Shown here: positions 37,357 to 49,253 of the stretch, in pieces | Position numbering within the stretch: position 1 is the first letter of the stretch | How the letters are laid out: each line of letters opens with the position of its first letter | NCBI RefSeq assembly: GCF_019654955.1 | Contig: NZ_BPEV01000003.1 | Location: 1-64,000 of the forward strand | DNA from: Shewanella sp. KT0246 | GTDB lineage: Bacteria; Pseudomonadota; Gammaproteobacteria; Enterobacterales; Shewanellaceae | Length of the DNA stretch: 64,000 bases | Reading direction: 5' to 3' | Notes under the pieces: model-generated | Databases searched by the model: none | What the model saw: only the letters and a program-made list of their open reading frames with translations | Told to the model about the DNA's origin: nothing | Position numbers and translations under genes: made by a program

Positions 37357-38709
37357 TTATCTCAGTACTAAGTACATCAGTTTGTTATCACGCAACACCT
37401 TTAACGCCACAGCGCCCTGTGGGTTCTTAAGTGCTTCTTTTAATGTTTTTAGACTTTTCACTTTACTGCGGTTTAAACCGACGATTAAATCGCCTTTCTC
37501 AAGTCCATTTCTTGCTGCTGGAGAACCCTGAGCAACGTCAGTAATTTCGATTCCTTTACGGGTATCGTTAAGCTTCGCACCTTCAAGCATTGGATGAAGC
37601 GCATCGTCACCTGCGCCGCTACTAGAGGTTGATTCCCCCAATACTACGTTAGCGGTCTCTTCATCACCGTCACGGATGATGCCTATTTTAACTTTTGCTC
37701 CAGCGCCCATCGTGGCAACTTTTGCTCTGAGCTCTTGGAAGTTTTTAATCTTTTTACCATTAACGCTTACAATAATGTCGCCAGCTTCGATACCTGCTTT
37801 ATCTGCAGCGCTATCTGGCATGACTTCACTGATAAAGCCACCGTGTTGGGTTTCTAAACCAAATGCCTTTGCGAGTTCATTATCTAAATCACGTCCAGTT
37901 ACTCCTAATACACCGCGTTTAACTTCACCGTGCTCAATAATTTGATTAATCAGGTTATTGACCATATTGGCAGGAATAGCAAAACCAATCCCGACGTTAC
38001 CGCCACTTGGAGCAACGATTGCAGTATTGATACCTATAAGCTCACCATTTAAATTAACGAGTGCGCCACCAGAATTACCACTATTAATCGCAGCGTCGGT
38101 TTGAATAAAGTTTTCCAGCATTTCAATGCCAAGGCCGCTGCGACCTAGTGCACTAACAATTCCTGAAGTTACGGTTTGTCCAAGGCCAAATGGGTTGCCA
38201 ATAGCCACAGCAAAGTCACCCACTCGAATATCATCTGAGTTAGTTTGTTTAATTGCCGTCAGGTTTTTTGCTTCGATTTGTAATAAAGCAATATCAGATT
38301 CAGGATCAGAACCAATCAATTTGGCTTCGATTTCACGGCCGTCATGTAAGCCAATCTTGATTTCGTCAGCACCATTAATGACGTGATTATTGGTAACGAT
38401 ATACCCTTCTTTAGCGTCAATAATCACCCCTGATCCTAAACCGCGAAATGGACGCTCTTGCACTTGCTCTTGCGGTGCATTGGGACCAAAAAAATACTTA
38501 AATACGTCTGGGATTTGTTGCTTAGAAACTTGGGTGCCACTCACTGCTACTGACACGACTGCAGGAGTGGTTCTTTCAAGCATAGGTGCAAGGCTTGGTA
38601 ATGCTTGCCCGTCAACAGCATGGGGAATAGCTGCTTGAGATAAAGCCGGCATTAAAGAGAGTGAGGCTGATAAAATAGCTGCTGAGAGTAATGTTAATTT
38701 TGGTTTCAT
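37357..38709 (-). CDS. degQ: DegQ/DegP-type periplasmic serine protease
   Basis: A 450-aa HtrA protein with a signal peptide (cleavage near SQA-AI), catalytic His in TNNHVI, Asp in SDIALLQI and Ser in GNSGGALV, followed by two PDZ domains. Length and the adjacent degS favour degQ over degP (474 aa, with a longer LA loop in E. coli). It acts as quality-control protease and chaperone in the periplasm. Confidence 0.93.
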   Translation of the reverse strand: MKPKLTLLSAAILSASLSLMPALSQAAIPHAVDGQALPSLAPMLERTTPAVVSVAVSGTQVSKQQIPDVFKYFFGPNAPQEQVQERPFRGLGSGVIIDAKEGYIVTNNHVINGADEIKIGLHDGREIEAKLIGSDPESDIALLQIEAKNLTAIKQTNSDDIRVGDFAVAIGNPFGLGQTVTSGIVSALGRSGLGIEMLENFIQTDAAINSGNSGGALVNLNGELIGINTAIVAPSGGNVGIGFAIPANMVNNLINQIIEHGEVKRGVLGVTGRDLDNELAKAFGLETQHGGFISEVMPDSAADKAGIEAGDIIVSVNGKKIKNFQELRAKVATMGAGAKVKIGIIRDGDEETANVVLGESTSSSGAGDDALHPMLEGAKLNDTRKGIEITDVAQGSPAARNGLEKGDLIVGLNRSKVKSLKTLKEALKNPQGAVALKVLRDNKLMYLVLR

Positions 38710-38809
38710 TAATTCTTGCTCCTTGAAAATTAACTCATATCTCTGGCAATACGCTTGAACGGCCGCCTTAGATGAGATTAATCAAATAAACTTACACTAA
38801 ATATATAAC

Positions 38810-38838
38810 CTCGGAGTCGATGAAGTTTCAATAAGTTC
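38810..38838 (-). promoter_or_regulatory. Possible sigma-E promoter upstream of degQ
   Basis: On the minus strand GAACTT (38838-38833) is followed after 17 bases by TCCGAG (38815-38810), resembling the sigma-E consensus GGAACTT and TCTGA. It lies about 100 bases ahead of the start codon. The -10 match is partial. Confidence 0.35.
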
Positions 38839-38945
38839 AGCGTTTATTAACAAAGGTTAATTTTTTGTGGTTATAAGCGTTACCTCTATTGTAGCTGCAT
38901 GCTATGATTGCATCGAATTTTCAGCAGTATAAGAGAGTCGAATCC

Positions 38946-40058
38946 GTGTCGCAGTTAAGCCCTTGGCAGCATTATCAACAAGATTTAACCCGTGATGGTT
39001 TTTCTCACGACTTGGCTCAAGAGCAAGCAGTAAAATCACTACAACGTGTATATGAAGAAATCATAGCTGCTGATATTCAGCCTACTGGTTTTAACAAATT
39101 TCTTGGCGCGGTAGGCTTTAAAAAATCGACATCGACAGTGCAAGGTTTGTATTTGTGGGGCGGAGTAGGGCGCGGTAAAACCTATCTCATGGACACCTTT
39201 TATGATGCGCTGCCTACAGATAAAAAATTACGTGCCCACTTTCATCGTTTTATGCATCAACTGCATCATGACCTCGGGGAAATGGAAGGGGTTCAAGACC
39301 CTTTAATCAGTATTGCTAAGAAAATGGCACAGCAATATAAAATTATCTGTTTTGATGAGTTTTTTGTCTCTGATATCACTGATGCGATGTTACTGGGTAC
39401 CTTGTTCCAGTACTTATTTAAAGAAGGCGTTGCTTTAGTCGCGACTTCAAACATCATCCCTGACGATTTATATAAAAATGGTCTACAGCGAGCCCGTTTT
39501 TTACCTGCCATTAAATTAATCAATGAAAACTGTGAAATTCTAAATGTCGATTCAGGCATTGATTATCGTTTGCGCACACTTGAGCAAGCCGAGATTTATC
39601 ATTTTCCTTTAGATGAACAGGCAGATACTAATCTACTGACTTACTTTGGCCAATTAGCGCCAGAGTCAGAGGTATTAACCAGCTCTATTGAGATAGAAGG
39701 GCGTGAAATCGGCATTCGTCAGCAATCTCAAGGGGTATTGTTAGCTAATTTTAGGGATCTATGCGATGGGCCGCGCTCACAACGTGACTATATGGAAGTG
39801 GCTAGGTTATACCACACTGTATTAGTTAGCGGGCTTGAACAAATGGGGTCTTCTACTACAGGTGATGATATTGCGAGACGTTTTCTGGCAATGGTTGATG
39901 AGTTTTACGAGCGTAACGTTAAACTGATTATCTCAGCCGAAGTATCGCTGGAAGATATATATACCGATGGTTTATTAAATTTTGAATTCAGGCGTTGTCG
40001 TTCAAGGTTGATTGAAATGCAGTCCCATGATTATTTAACCTTAGAGCATTTACCTTAA
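38946..40058 (+). CDS. zapE: ZapE, AFG1-family divisome ATPase
   Basis: A 370-aa ATPase with Walker A GGVGRGKT and Walker B ICFDEFFV, and the family end (RCRSRLIEMQSHDYL). The frame is open from ATG 38904, but GTG 38946 (MSQLSPWQHYQQDL) has AGAGAG at a sensible distance and gives the usual family start; the first 14 codons of the longer frame look non-conserved. In E. coli ZapE acts on FtsZ under stress. The zapE-rplM-rpsI order is conserved in gammaproteobacteria. Confidence 0.9.
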   Translation: MSQLSPWQHYQQDLTRDGFSHDLAQEQAVKSLQRVYEEIIAADIQPTGFNKFLGAVGFKKSTSTVQGLYLWGGVGRGKTYLMDTFYDALPTDKKLRAHFHRFMHQLHHDLGEMEGVQDPLISIAKKMAQQYKIICFDEFFVSDITDAMLLGTLFQYLFKEGVALVATSNIIPDDLYKNGLQRARFLPAIKLINENCEILNVDSGIDYRLRTLEQAEIYHFPLDEQADTNLLTYFGQLAPESEVLTSSIEIEGREIGIRQQSQGVLLANFRDLCDGPRSQRDYMEVARLYHTVLVSGLEQMGSSTTGDDIARRFLAMVDEFYERNVKLIISAEVSLEDIYTDGLLNFEFRRCRSRLIEMQSHDYLTLEHLP

Positions 40059-40190
40059 AGGATGGGCTTAACGTCCTTATAAAAAACGCTTGTACATATA
40101 TAAGGTAGATATAACGCTTGGTAAATTAAGCTGAATATTTTCTAATCAACTTGTACTTATATATGAGTCTAAAATCAGCGATAAATAAAC

Positions 40191-40217
40191 AAATCACCCG
40201 CAGAGGTGATTTTTTTA
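40191..40217 (+). terminator. Terminator upstream of the rplM promoter
   Basis: AAATCACC/GGTGATTT stem with a 6-base loop and T run, 130 bases after zapE. Confidence 0.8.
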
Positions 40218-40258
40218 TAATAATGAAAAAATTAGGTGATTTTTAACTCAGCTTTGTC

Positions 40259-40264
40259 TATAAT
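40259..40264 (+). promoter_or_regulatory. Probable -10 box of the rplM-rpsI operon
   Basis: A perfect TATAAT, about 145 bases before rplM, just after the terminator. The -35 region (about 40236, GTGATT) is weak. This places a long structured leader on the mRNA. Confidence 0.55.
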
Positions 40265-40269
40265 CCGCC

Positions 40270-40400
40270 ACCTGCCCTCGTTACTCCACCGAATTTGGGT
40301 GGACGATTTAAACCAATTTCAGCTCGAAGGGGCTTTGAAATGGTCATTGTGTTGATTGCATGTGCAGTCAGCATTGAGACAGAATTTTAAACATTGGGTT
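40270..40400 (+). promoter_or_regulatory. Structured leader of rplM-rpsI, candidate L13 autoregulatory region
   Basis: Two stem-loops are visible: TCCACC/GGTGGA (40285-40303) and a long one pairing ACCAATTTCAGCTC (40312-40325) with GGGCTTTGAAATGGT (40330-40344, one bulge). L13 is known to regulate its own operon in E. coli; that this leader is the site is inference. Confidence 0.45.
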
Positions 40401-40408
40401 TTTGTAAA

Positions 40409-40840
40409 ATGAAGACTACATTTACTGCTACACCAGAAACAGTCACACGTGACTGGTTCGTCGTTGACGCCGAAGGTAAGACTTTAGGTCGTATCGCTAC
40501 TGAAATTGCTACTCGTTTACGCGGTAAGCATAAGCCAGAGTATACTCCTCATGTTGATACTGGCGACTACATCATCGTTATTAACGCTGAAAAAGTTGCT
40601 GTGACTGGTAACAAAGCTAAAGGCAAAGTTTACTACTCACATTCAGGTTTCATCGGTGGTATTAAGCAGATTACTTTTGAGAAGCTGCAAGATCATAAGC
40701 CTGAAATGATTATCGAGAAAGCAGTTAAAGGTATGTTGCCAAAAGGTCCTTTGGGCCGTGCTATGTTCCGTAAACTTAAAGTTTACGCTGGCACTGAACA
40801 TAACCATGCTGCACAACAACCTCAAGTTCTTGATATCTAA
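40409..40840 (+). CDS. rplM: 50S ribosomal protein L13
   Basis: A 143-aa protein, one residue longer than E. coli L13. The start [28 protein letters not shown] is standard; the frame is open to 40394 but ATG 40409 is the family start. It is an early-assembling large-subunit protein. Sixteen bases before rpsI. Confidence 0.97.
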   Translation: MKTTFTATPETVTRDWFVVDAEGKTLGRIATEIATRLRGKHKPEYTPHVDTGDYIIVINAEKVAVTGNKAKGKVYYSHSGFIGGIKQITFEKLQDHKPEMIIEKAVKGMLPKGPLGRAMFRKLKVYAGTEHNHAAQQPQVLDI

Positions 40841-40855
40841 TACGGGAGTAAGCTA

Positions 40856-41248
40856 ATGTCTGCAACTCAGTACTACGGCACTGGCCGTCGTAAAACATCA
40901 ACTGCTCGCGTATTCGCTAAAGCAGGTAGTGGCCAAATCGTTGTTAACCAACGTCCACTTGATGTATATTTTGGTCGTGAAACTGCTCGTATGGTTGTTC
41001 GTCAACCACTAGAGCTTGTTGAAATGACTGACAAACTTGACATCTATGTAACTGTTAAAGGCGGTGGAACCACTGGCCAAGCAGGTGCAATTCGTCACGG
41101 TATTACTCGTGCATTGCTTCAGTTAGACGAAGCTCTACGTCCTTCTTTACGCGGCGCTGGTTTCGTTACCCGTGATGCTCGTAAAGTTGAGCGTAAGAAA
41201 GTTGGTCTACGTAAAGCACGTCGTAAGCCACAATTCTCAAAACGTTAA
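40856..41248 (+). CDS. rpsI: 30S ribosomal protein S9
   Basis: A 130-aa protein with the conserved [15 protein letters not shown] start and the basic C-terminal tail ending FSKR that reaches the P-site tRNA. GGGAGT precedes the ATG. A terminator follows. Confidence 0.97.
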   Translation: MSATQYYGTGRRKTSTARVFAKAGSGQIVVNQRPLDVYFGRETARMVVRQPLELVEMTDKLDIYVTVKGGGTTGQAGAIRHGITRALLQLDEALRPSLRGAGFVTRDARKVERKKVGLRKARRKPQFSKR

Positions 41249-41263
41249 TTCGTTTTCAGAGTT

Positions 41264-41292
41264 CAAAAAACCCAGCTATATGCTGGGTTTTT
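41264..41292 (+). terminator. Terminator after rpsI
   Basis: A 12-bp stem AAAAAACCCAGC/GCTGGGTTTTTT with loop TATAT. Confidence 0.9.
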
Positions 41293-41405
41293 TATTGCCT
41301 TTTTTTTATCAAATACAGCTATGATACAAAATGATAACGGTGTTGTTTTTGTTGGGTGGCATCATTGTTCTGTTGTTGAGCTAATACAAAATTGTGGGAT
41401 GAATG

Positions 41406-42957
<1,552 letters not shown>

Positions 42958-42964
42958 CACAATT

Positions 42965-42990
42965 AAGGCCGCTAACTTAGCGGCCTTTTT
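42965..42990 (+). terminator. Terminator after purA
   Basis: AAGGCCGCTAA/TTAGCGGCCTT stem with almost no loop, followed by T run. The next 190 bases hold only the motX promoter region. Confidence 0.88.
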
Positions 42991-43196
42991 ATTGTGTAGT
43001 TAAACCGTTTTCAGATTGAAAATTTAAATCGAACATTCACTGCTTTCCTCCAGTTACCTTCGTCATTTTTCTCCTATCTAATACGTATGCCAGCATTTTC
43101 TATTGTGTTGATTAATTGCAGTTTGTGCAGTTAATACTCAAGAATTGAGCTATAATGCCGATGCATTGAGTAACTAAAGTGTCATTGAGAATCGTT

Positions 43197-43808
43197 ATGC
43201 TGCGTTTAAGTTTATTAGTATTGTGCTTTATCCCCTATGTTGCTGTAGCTGAAATGGCTTCAGTAGACATTTATAATGATGAGCAGTTACTTAAATTGAT
43301 CCGAACGAATCAATATTTACAACAAGTTAAAACCGATGACTGCCAGCTAGTGCAAGATATCGAAGCAAGAGCTGAAGTGTTAAAGCAGCCCATGTATCAG
43401 TTTTTATGGGGTGAAATGCTTAACCATGGTGTTTGTGTGCCTCAGCACGCATCAAGAGGCATGAAACAAGTACAAATTGCTGCAGAGCAAGGTAGCGCCG
43501 AGGCGATGCTAAAACTGGCCGAATATTACTACCACGGCAATTTGGTGGTCAAAGATAAGAATCGTGCAGTGCAGTATGTGATGCCTGCTGCTGCTAATGG
43601 TGATGTACCGGCGCGATTAATGTTAGTTCGTCTTTTTGGCGAAGGTTATGGTAGCCCTGTAGATTACAAATTAGGTTACCATTGGTTATATAACAGCGTA
43701 TTTAATGATGAAGCAACACAGAAAAAAGCGACTTCATTATTGCAGAAATTAGCCGCTAAGATGCCCGCAAGTATTGTCGCGCGAGCACAACAGCCGCAGC
43801 TGCACTAA
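43197..43808 (+). CDS. motX: MotX-like component of the sodium-driven flagellar motor
   Basis: A 203-aa protein with a signal peptide (cleavage near AVA-EM) and Sel1/TPR-like repeats (GSAEAMLKLAEYYYHGNLVVKD; NGDVPARLMLVRLFGEGYGS). From memory it agrees with Vibrio MotX over the whole length, including IYNDEQLLKLI, VKTDDCQLVQDI, GSPVDYKLGYHWLYNSV and the ending IVARAQ. MotX forms the T ring with MotY around PomAB stators. GTG 43179 is an alternative start. A TATAAT box lies at 43151-43156. It precedes rnr as in Vibrio. Confidence 0.85.
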   Translation: MLRLSLLVLCFIPYVAVAEMASVDIYNDEQLLKLIRTNQYLQQVKTDDCQLVQDIEARAEVLKQPMYQFLWGEMLNHGVCVPQHASRGMKQVQIAAEQGSAEAMLKLAEYYYHGNLVVKDKNRAVQYVMPAAANGDVPARLMLVRLFGEGYGSPVDYKLGYHWLYNSVFNDEATQKKATSLLQKLAAKMPASIVARAQQPQLH

Positions 43809-43850
43809 GCGCTAATACTCCGACATTGGAGTAAATTATTTGGAAATTGA

Positions 43851-46346
43851 ATGATCAACGATCCTCATTTTGAGAGAGAGCAAGACAAGTACGAAAACCC
43901 AATCCCTAGCCGTGAATATATCTTAGAGTATTTACGCGCTCAGAAATCACCTGTCACCAGAGAACACATTGCAACAGCATTAAAAATGGTCGATGAAGAT
44001 CATCTTGAGGCGTTAAGAAGACGTTTGCGTGCAATGGAACGTGATGGACAACTGGTTTATACCCGCGGCCATAGCTATGGCTTACCTGAAAAGATGGATT
44101 TACTTTCAGGTAGCGTGATTGGTCACCGTGACGGATTCGGATTTTTTAAATCTGACGAAGGTGGTGACGATTTATTTATCAATAACCGTGATATGCAGAT
44201 GTATTTTCATGGAGACAAAGTCTTAGCACAAAAAGCGGGCTCAGATCGTCGTGGTCGTCGTGAAGCGCGTATTGTCAGATTAGTGCAGCAACGAGCAGCC
44301 CCATTAGTTGGCCGCTATCATGTTGATGCGGGTATGGCTTTTGTCATTGCTGACGATAGACGTATTACCCAAGAAATATTAATTGCGAAAGAAGATGCTA
44401 ATGGCGCTCGCGCTGGTGATGTGGTGGTGGTTGAGTTAACTCGTAGGCCTGGCCGTTTTGTTAAGGCTGCCGCTAAAGTGACAGAAGTGCTTGGTAAAAC
44501 AATGGCACCTGGCATGGAAATCGAAATTGCACTTCGCAATTACGATTTACCGCATAAATGGTCTTCAGTGATTGAGAAAAAACTTAAACGTATACCTGAT
44601 GAAGTACCCGAGTCAGATAAGCAAGGCCGAGTAGATTTAAGGCACTTACCTTTGGTAACCATTGATGGCGAAGATGCCCGAGATTTTGATGACGCTGTAT
44701 ATGCAGAAACAAAACCAAGTGGTGGCTGGCGTTTATGGGTGGCTATTGCTGATGTGAGCCATTATGTTCGCACCGATTCTGCTTTAGATGAAGAAGCGCG
44801 CGCTCGAGGTAACTCGGTGTACTTTCCATCGCAAGTTATCCCAATGCTGCCTGAGAAAATTTCGAACGGCTTATGTTCGTTAAACCCGCATGTTGACCGT
44901 TTATGTATGGTGGCGGAAATGACGATTTCAGCAGCGGGTAAATTATCTGGTTATAAGTTTTACCCTGCGGTGATGCATTCACATGCTAGGTTTACCTATA
45001 CCCAAGTCGCAGCAATGCTTGAAGGTGGCGAAATCGCTGCTGAACATGAAAACTTATTTCCGCATCTTCAATGTTTACAATCTTTGTATTTAACTTTGAA
45101 CGAGCGCCGAGCCGAGCGTGGTGCAATTGCATTTGAAACTGTTGAAACACAGTTCATTTTTAATGAGCAGCGAAAGATTGAAGCTATTGTGCCAAGAAGT
45201 CGTAATCAAGCCCATAAAATCATTGAAGAGTGCATGATTTTAGCAAACGTAGCTTCGGCTAAATTTGTTAAAAAGCATAAAGGTGAAGTGCTGTATCGAG
45301 TTCATGAAGCCCCATCAGAAACCAAACTAGCTAACTTTAAAGAGTTTTTAGCTGAACGTGGTTTATCAATGAATGGCGGTGATGAACCGACTCCATCAGA
45401 CTACCAAGATGTCATGCTGAAAATTGCTGACAGACCTGATGCAGAGCTGATTCAAATCATGTTGCTGCGTTCAATGCGTCAAGCGGTTTATAGCCCTGAT
45501 GATGATGGTCACTTTGGTTTAGCATTAACCGAGTATTCGCATTTCACATCGCCAATTCGCCGCTATCCTGACTTGGTATTGCACCGTGTGATCCGCTATT
45601 TATTAGCAGCGCAAGAGGGCAATATTAAGGATAAATGGACCCCAGAAGGTGGTTATCACTACGACCTTGAAGAGTTGGATAAGTTAGGCGAAGAGTGTTC
45701 AACTACTGAGCGCCGCGCCGATGAAGCCACTCGTGATGTAGCAGACTGGCTTAAATGTGAATACATGCAAGATCATGTTGGTGACGACTTTGAAGCCGTT
45801 ATTGCCTCTGTTACCAGCTTTGGTTTGTTTGTGAGATTAAAAGATCTTTACATCGATGGCTTAGTACACATTTCAAGTCTAGTCAGTGACTACTATCAAT
45901 TTGACCCGATGCGTCAGCGTTTGATTGGTGAAAACACTAAGAATATTTATCAAGTTGGTGACGAAGTTAGCGTTAAAGTTGCTGCGGTTAATTTGGACGA
46001 TCGTCAAATAGATCTTATTATGCTGGGCGATCACGGTAAGAGTCGTAAAAAGCCGAATCGTAAGCCTTTGACTGCTCGTGAACGAGCTAATCTTGAAGGC
46101 GCCAAAGCAGGTGCAAGCAAGTCTGGTGATAAGAATCAATCAAGTGGTGATAGTAAAGATGAAAAAGGCGGTGCTAATTCAGGCTTAAAACGCTCAGCTG
46201 CTAAGCGTGGCTCTAGTAGTAAAAAGCCTCGCTCAAAAACCAGTGCTAAGAAAAAGAGCACGAGTAAGTCATCTAAAAAACCAGTAAAAAGTTCAGCAGC
46301 AACTGCTGCAAACAAACCATCTAAAGCAAAGCGTAAGAGAAAATAA
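43851..46346 (+). CDS. rnr: Ribonuclease R
   Basis: An 831-aa 3'-5' exoribonuclease. An N-terminal winged helix (about 20-90), two cold-shock domains, the RNB catalytic domain ([17 protein letters not shown], Asp cluster; [17 protein letters not shown]) and an S1 domain (about 650-730) are followed by a Lys/Ser-rich basic tail of about 95 residues. RNase R degrades structured RNA and acts in trans-translation and cold growth. It overlaps neither neighbour; rlmB begins four bases later. Confidence 0.96.
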   Translation: MINDPHFEREQDKYENPIPSREYILEYLRAQKSPVTREHIATALKMVDEDHLEALRRRLRAMERDGQLVYTRGHSYGLPEKMDLLSGSVIGHRDGFGFFKSDEGGDDLFINNRDMQMYFHGDKVLAQKAGSDRRGRREARIVRLVQQRAAPLVGRYHVDAGMAFVIADDRRITQEILIAKEDANGARAGDVVVVELTRRPGRFVKAAAKVTEVLGKTMAPGMEIEIALRNYDLPHKWSSVIEKKLKRIPDEVPESDKQGRVDLRHLPLVTIDGEDARDFDDAVYAETKPSGGWRLWVAIADVSHYVRTDSALDEEARARGNSVYFPSQVIPMLPEKISNGLCSLNPHVDRLCMVAEMTISAAGKLSGYKFYPAVMHSHARFTYTQVAAMLEGGEIAAEHENLFPHLQCLQSLYLTLNERRAERGAIAFETVETQFIFNEQRKIEAIVPRSRNQAHKIIEECMILANVASAKFVKKHKGEVLYRVHEAPSETKLANFKEFLAERGLSMNGGDEPTPSDYQDVMLKIADRPDAELIQIMLLRSMRQAVYSPDDDGHFGLALTEYSHFTSPIRRYPDLVLHRVIRYLLAAQEGNIKDKWTPEGGYHYDLEELDKLGEECSTTERRADEATRDVADWLKCEYMQDHVGDDFEAVIASVTSFGLFVRLKDLYIDGLVHISSLVSDYYQFDPMRQRLIGENTKNIYQVGDEVSVKVAAVNLDDRQIDLIMLGDHGKSRKKPNRKPLTARERANLEGAKAGASKSGDKNQSSGDSKDEKGGANSGLKRSAAKRGSSSKKPRSKTSAKKKSTSKSSKKPVKSSAATAANKPSKAKRKRK

Positions 46347-46350
46347 GTAA

Positions 46351-47097
46351 ATGAAAAAACAAGATATCATTTTTGGCATCCATGCTGTTGAAGCTTTGCT
46401 ACGAAATTCACCTGAGCGTGTGATTGAGTTATGGGTAGTACAGGGGCGTGAAGATGAACGTGTATTGCCATTAATCAATACTGCCAACCAATACGGCGTT
46501 TCAGTGCAGCGCTCAGGCCGTAAAGTTCTTGATGACAAATCAGCAAGTAGCCAACATCAAGGTATTGTGGCACGAGTGAAACCAGCCAAAGTACTGACTG
46601 AAAATGATTTAGACGTCTTGCTTGAAAAAACAGAGCAGCCGTTTCTGCTTATTCTTGATGGCGTGACAGATCCCCATAATTTAGGCGCATGCTTACGTAA
46701 TGCTGATGCCGCAGGTGTTCAAGGGATTATCGTACCAAAAGATAACTCTGTTGGATTAACCGCAACTGTTAGTAAAGTTGCTTGCGGCGCTGCAGAAAGC
46801 ATTCCATTGTTTCAAGTAACAAACCTTGCACGTACTATGCGTCACATTCAGCAAAAAGGTGTGTGGATAATTGGTGCAGCGGGTGAAGCTGATTGTGAGC
46901 TATATCAGGCAGACTTAAAAGGGCCACTTGCGATAGCAATGGGCGCAGAAGACAAAGGTTTACGCCGTTTAACCCGCGAAAGCTGCGATTCAATCGTATC
47001 TATCCCAATGGCAGGTAGTGTTTCAAGTTTAAACGTATCAGTTGCGACTGGTATTTGTTTGTTCGAAGCGGTTCGTCAGCGCCAGGTTAAAGCCTAA
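46351..47097 (+). CDS. rlmB: RlmB, 23S rRNA Gm2251 2'-O-methyltransferase
   Basis: A 248-aa SPOUT methyltransferase. The N-terminal L30e-like domain ([15 protein letters not shown]) precedes the SpoU domain with [33 protein letters not shown] and [19 protein letters not shown] forming the knot. It modifies the P loop of 23S rRNA. Co-directional with rnr as in E. coli. Confidence 0.96.
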   Translation: MKKQDIIFGIHAVEALLRNSPERVIELWVVQGREDERVLPLINTANQYGVSVQRSGRKVLDDKSASSQHQGIVARVKPAKVLTENDLDVLLEKTEQPFLLILDGVTDPHNLGACLRNADAAGVQGIIVPKDNSVGLTATVSKVACGAAESIPLFQVTNLARTMRHIQQKGVWIIGAAGEADCELYQADLKGPLAIAMGAEDKGLRRLTRESCDSIVSIPMAGSVSSLNVSVATGICLFEAVRQRQVKA

Positions 47098-47135
47098 AGT
47101 GTAATGCGATATTAAATAGGTATTTTATCTATATT

Positions 47136-47161
47136 AAAAACGGGCCTAGAGCCCGTTTTTT
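47136..47161. terminator. Bidirectional terminator between rlmB and the YdiY-like gene
   Basis: AAAAACGGGC/GCCCGTTTTT with loop CTAGA; serves both convergent genes. Confidence 0.88.
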
Positions 47162-47187
47162 GTTTTATGAGGTTTGAAAACTAATGA

Positions 47188-47931
47188 TTACTGGAAGGTA
47201 TAAAGTAAATTAAAGGTAGTAATCGTATCGGTTTTAAAACTGTCCTCTGGCACTACGGCGGTATACTTAACATTAACGCCAATTTTAAATGCCCAATCTT
47301 GCAAGAAGGTATTTTTGTAGCTTAAATCCAATGTCAGGGTGTTGTTGTCTTCACCGACTTCAGAGGTTAAGTCCGCATTTAGTGTAGTGTATTCTTGCAG
47401 CTTGACGGAATACTTGGCAGCTGTACGTAGGATGATATCTTGGTTAGCGTCAGGGTTTAAATCTGAGTCCGTCGCTTTCGGTAAGTCATAACGATAACCG
47501 GGGCCGACTTCCAAACTGAGCTTAGTTTGGTAGTTAGAAATGATATCGAAACCATAACCAGTAGATAAAGTAGATAATTTGGTATAACTACCAAAGTCAT
47601 CCCAAGTGAATTCCCCACGGCCAAAAATGTAGCCACTTTCAAGCTTGTAACTAGACTGAGCATAGACATCGTACTTTTCAGCGGTTGTCGACTCATCATC
47701 AGCGGCATAGTAAACCTTAAAGGTAAACTCTTGCACTGCTTTGTCGGTATCGTACTTTAAATATGTACGGCCATTGAAGTTTTGCGATTGGTTGTTACCG
47801 GTATTGAGTTGCATACCAGCTTCAATTTCAGCATTAAAGTCACTTGGAGGCTCTTTGTAGTCTGGTGGCACTAATGCCCATGCAGAAGATGAGGCGAGCA
47901 AAGTAGAAGTAAAAATGATGACTTTTTTCAT
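47188..47931 (-). CDS. YdiY-like outer-membrane protein (DUF481)
   Basis: A 247-aa beta-barrel protein with a signal peptide (cleavage near AWA-LV). DUF481 features: an N-terminal FNAEIEAGMQLNTGNN, alternating strands and a C-terminal aromatic residue region (FNLLYTFQ) suiting barrel assembly. The substrate or role is unknown. It is monocistronic and diverges from rpsF. Confidence 0.85.
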   Translation of the reverse strand: MKKVIIFTSTLLASSSAWALVPPDYKEPPSDFNAEIEAGMQLNTGNNQSQNFNGRTYLKYDTDKAVQEFTFKVYYAADDESTTAEKYDVYAQSSYKLESGYIFGRGEFTWDDFGSYTKLSTLSTGYGFDIISNYQTKLSLEVGPGYRYDLPKATDSDLNPDANQDIILRTAAKYSVKLQEYTTLNADLTSEVGEDNNTLTLDLSYKNTFLQDWAFKIGVNVKYTAVVPEDSFKTDTITTFNLLYTFQ

Positions 47932-48209
47932 TACGCTTTTCTATGAATTGTTATGAGGAACGCCTGAAATACGGATGAAGCGACATAATACCTGTATTCG
48001 AGTTTGCTGCAAAGCAAAGCATCATTAAATCCCTTGGTGTAAGCCTTAAGGCGTTCACTTTTATAGTGTATTTTTGCGCTGTTAATTTAAAAGGCATATG
48101 AAGAGTCAGGGGATTAATAACTAATAAGCTTGTGGGTAAAGTATTACTTGAGTTTGGTGTTGTGTTTATGTACTATGTCGCGCTCAAATCAGTCATTTAA
48201 TTTCGTTCC
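47932..48209. other. Divergent intergenic region upstream of rpsF
   Basis: About 280 bases that should contain the promoters of the YdiY-like gene (minus) and of rpsF (plus). I saw no clear consensus pair and no reading frame. Confidence 0.4.
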
Positions 48210-48267
48210 TTGCCTCCAACTTGGTCTGACTGAGCCACACGTGAGGCTAATTAACCGTAAGGAGCAA
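48210..48267 (+). promoter_or_regulatory. Candidate S6:S18 autoregulatory leader of rpsF
   Basis: TTGCCTCC (48210-48217) can pair with GGAGCAA (48261-48267), which holds the Shine-Dalgarno sequence; inside, AGCC/GGCT (48233-48236 and 48245-48248) forms a second stem and an unpaired CCG (48255-48257) follows. These elements agree with what I recall of the S6:S18 leader motif of rpsF operons. A covariance-model search would decide. Confidence 0.5.
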
Positions 48268-48270
48268 TAA

Positions 48271-48675
48271 ATGCGTCATTATGAAATCGTATTTATGGTT
48301 CACCCAGATCAAAGTGAACAAGTCCCAGGTATGATCGAGCGTTACAGCAGTCTAATCACTGATGCTAACGGTACTATCAGCCGTCTAGAAGATTGGGGTC
48401 GTCGTCAATTGGCTTACCCAATTCAAGACCTACATAAAGCTCACTATGTTCTTATGAACGTAGAAGCAACTGCAGAGTCTATCGAAGAGTTAGAAACAGC
48501 TTTCCGTTTCAATGACGCTGTTCTGCGTAACATGGTAATGCGCACTAAAACTGCTGTTACTGAAGCTTCTCCAATGGCTAAAGCAAAAGATGAGCGTGAT
48601 TCACGTCGTGCTCCTACTGCTGCACCAGCTGCTGAAAAAGAAGTTGAAGCAAGCGCTGAAGAATCTGCTGAATAA
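48271..48675 (+). CDS. rpsF: 30S ribosomal protein S6
   Basis: A 134-aa protein ([18 protein letters not shown], then [20 protein letters not shown]) with the acidic, Ala-rich C-terminal tail ending EASAEESAE; in E. coli this tail receives added glutamates. AAGGAG gives a strong RBS. First gene of rpsF-priB-rpsR-rplI. Confidence 0.97.
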   Translation: MRHYEIVFMVHPDQSEQVPGMIERYSSLITDANGTISRLEDWGRRQLAYPIQDLHKAHYVLMNVEATAESIEELETAFRFNDAVLRNMVMRTKTAVTEASPMAKAKDERDSRRAPTAAPAAEKEVEASAEESAE

Positions 48676-48682
48676 TTAATCT

Positions 48683-48985
48683 GTGGTTAATCACTTAGTA
48701 TTGTCGGGAACGATAACTCGTTCTAAGCGGTTTGATAGTCCGAGCGGGATTCCACATAAGGTAATCACGTTAGAGCACAAAGCGCAGCGATATGAAGGCC
48801 AGATGTTGAGAAACGTTTATTGCCTCATCCAAGTCATATTAAGTGGCCAACGTTTTAATAGCGTTACAGAAGAATTAAAAGCAGGCGTGCAGGTCCAAGT
48901 TGAAGGGTTTATCTCTATGCAGCAAGGACGAAATGGCCAAAATAAATTGGTTATGCATGCCGAAAATGTCGAATTGAAAACTTAG
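48683..48985 (+). CDS. priB: PriB, primosomal replication protein N
   Basis: A 100-aa OB-fold protein related to SSB (NHLVLSGTITRSKRFDSPSG). It links PriA and DnaT during replication restart. The start is GTG, seven bases after rpsF. Slightly shorter than E. coli PriB (104 aa). Confidence 0.94.
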   Translation: MVNHLVLSGTITRSKRFDSPSGIPHKVITLEHKAQRYEGQMLRNVYCLIQVILSGQRFNSVTEELKAGVQVQVEGFISMQQGRNGQNKLVMHAENVELKT

Positions 48986-49225
<240 letters not shown>

Positions 49226-49253
49226 TCGCAGTATTAATCAGAGGAATTAGATA

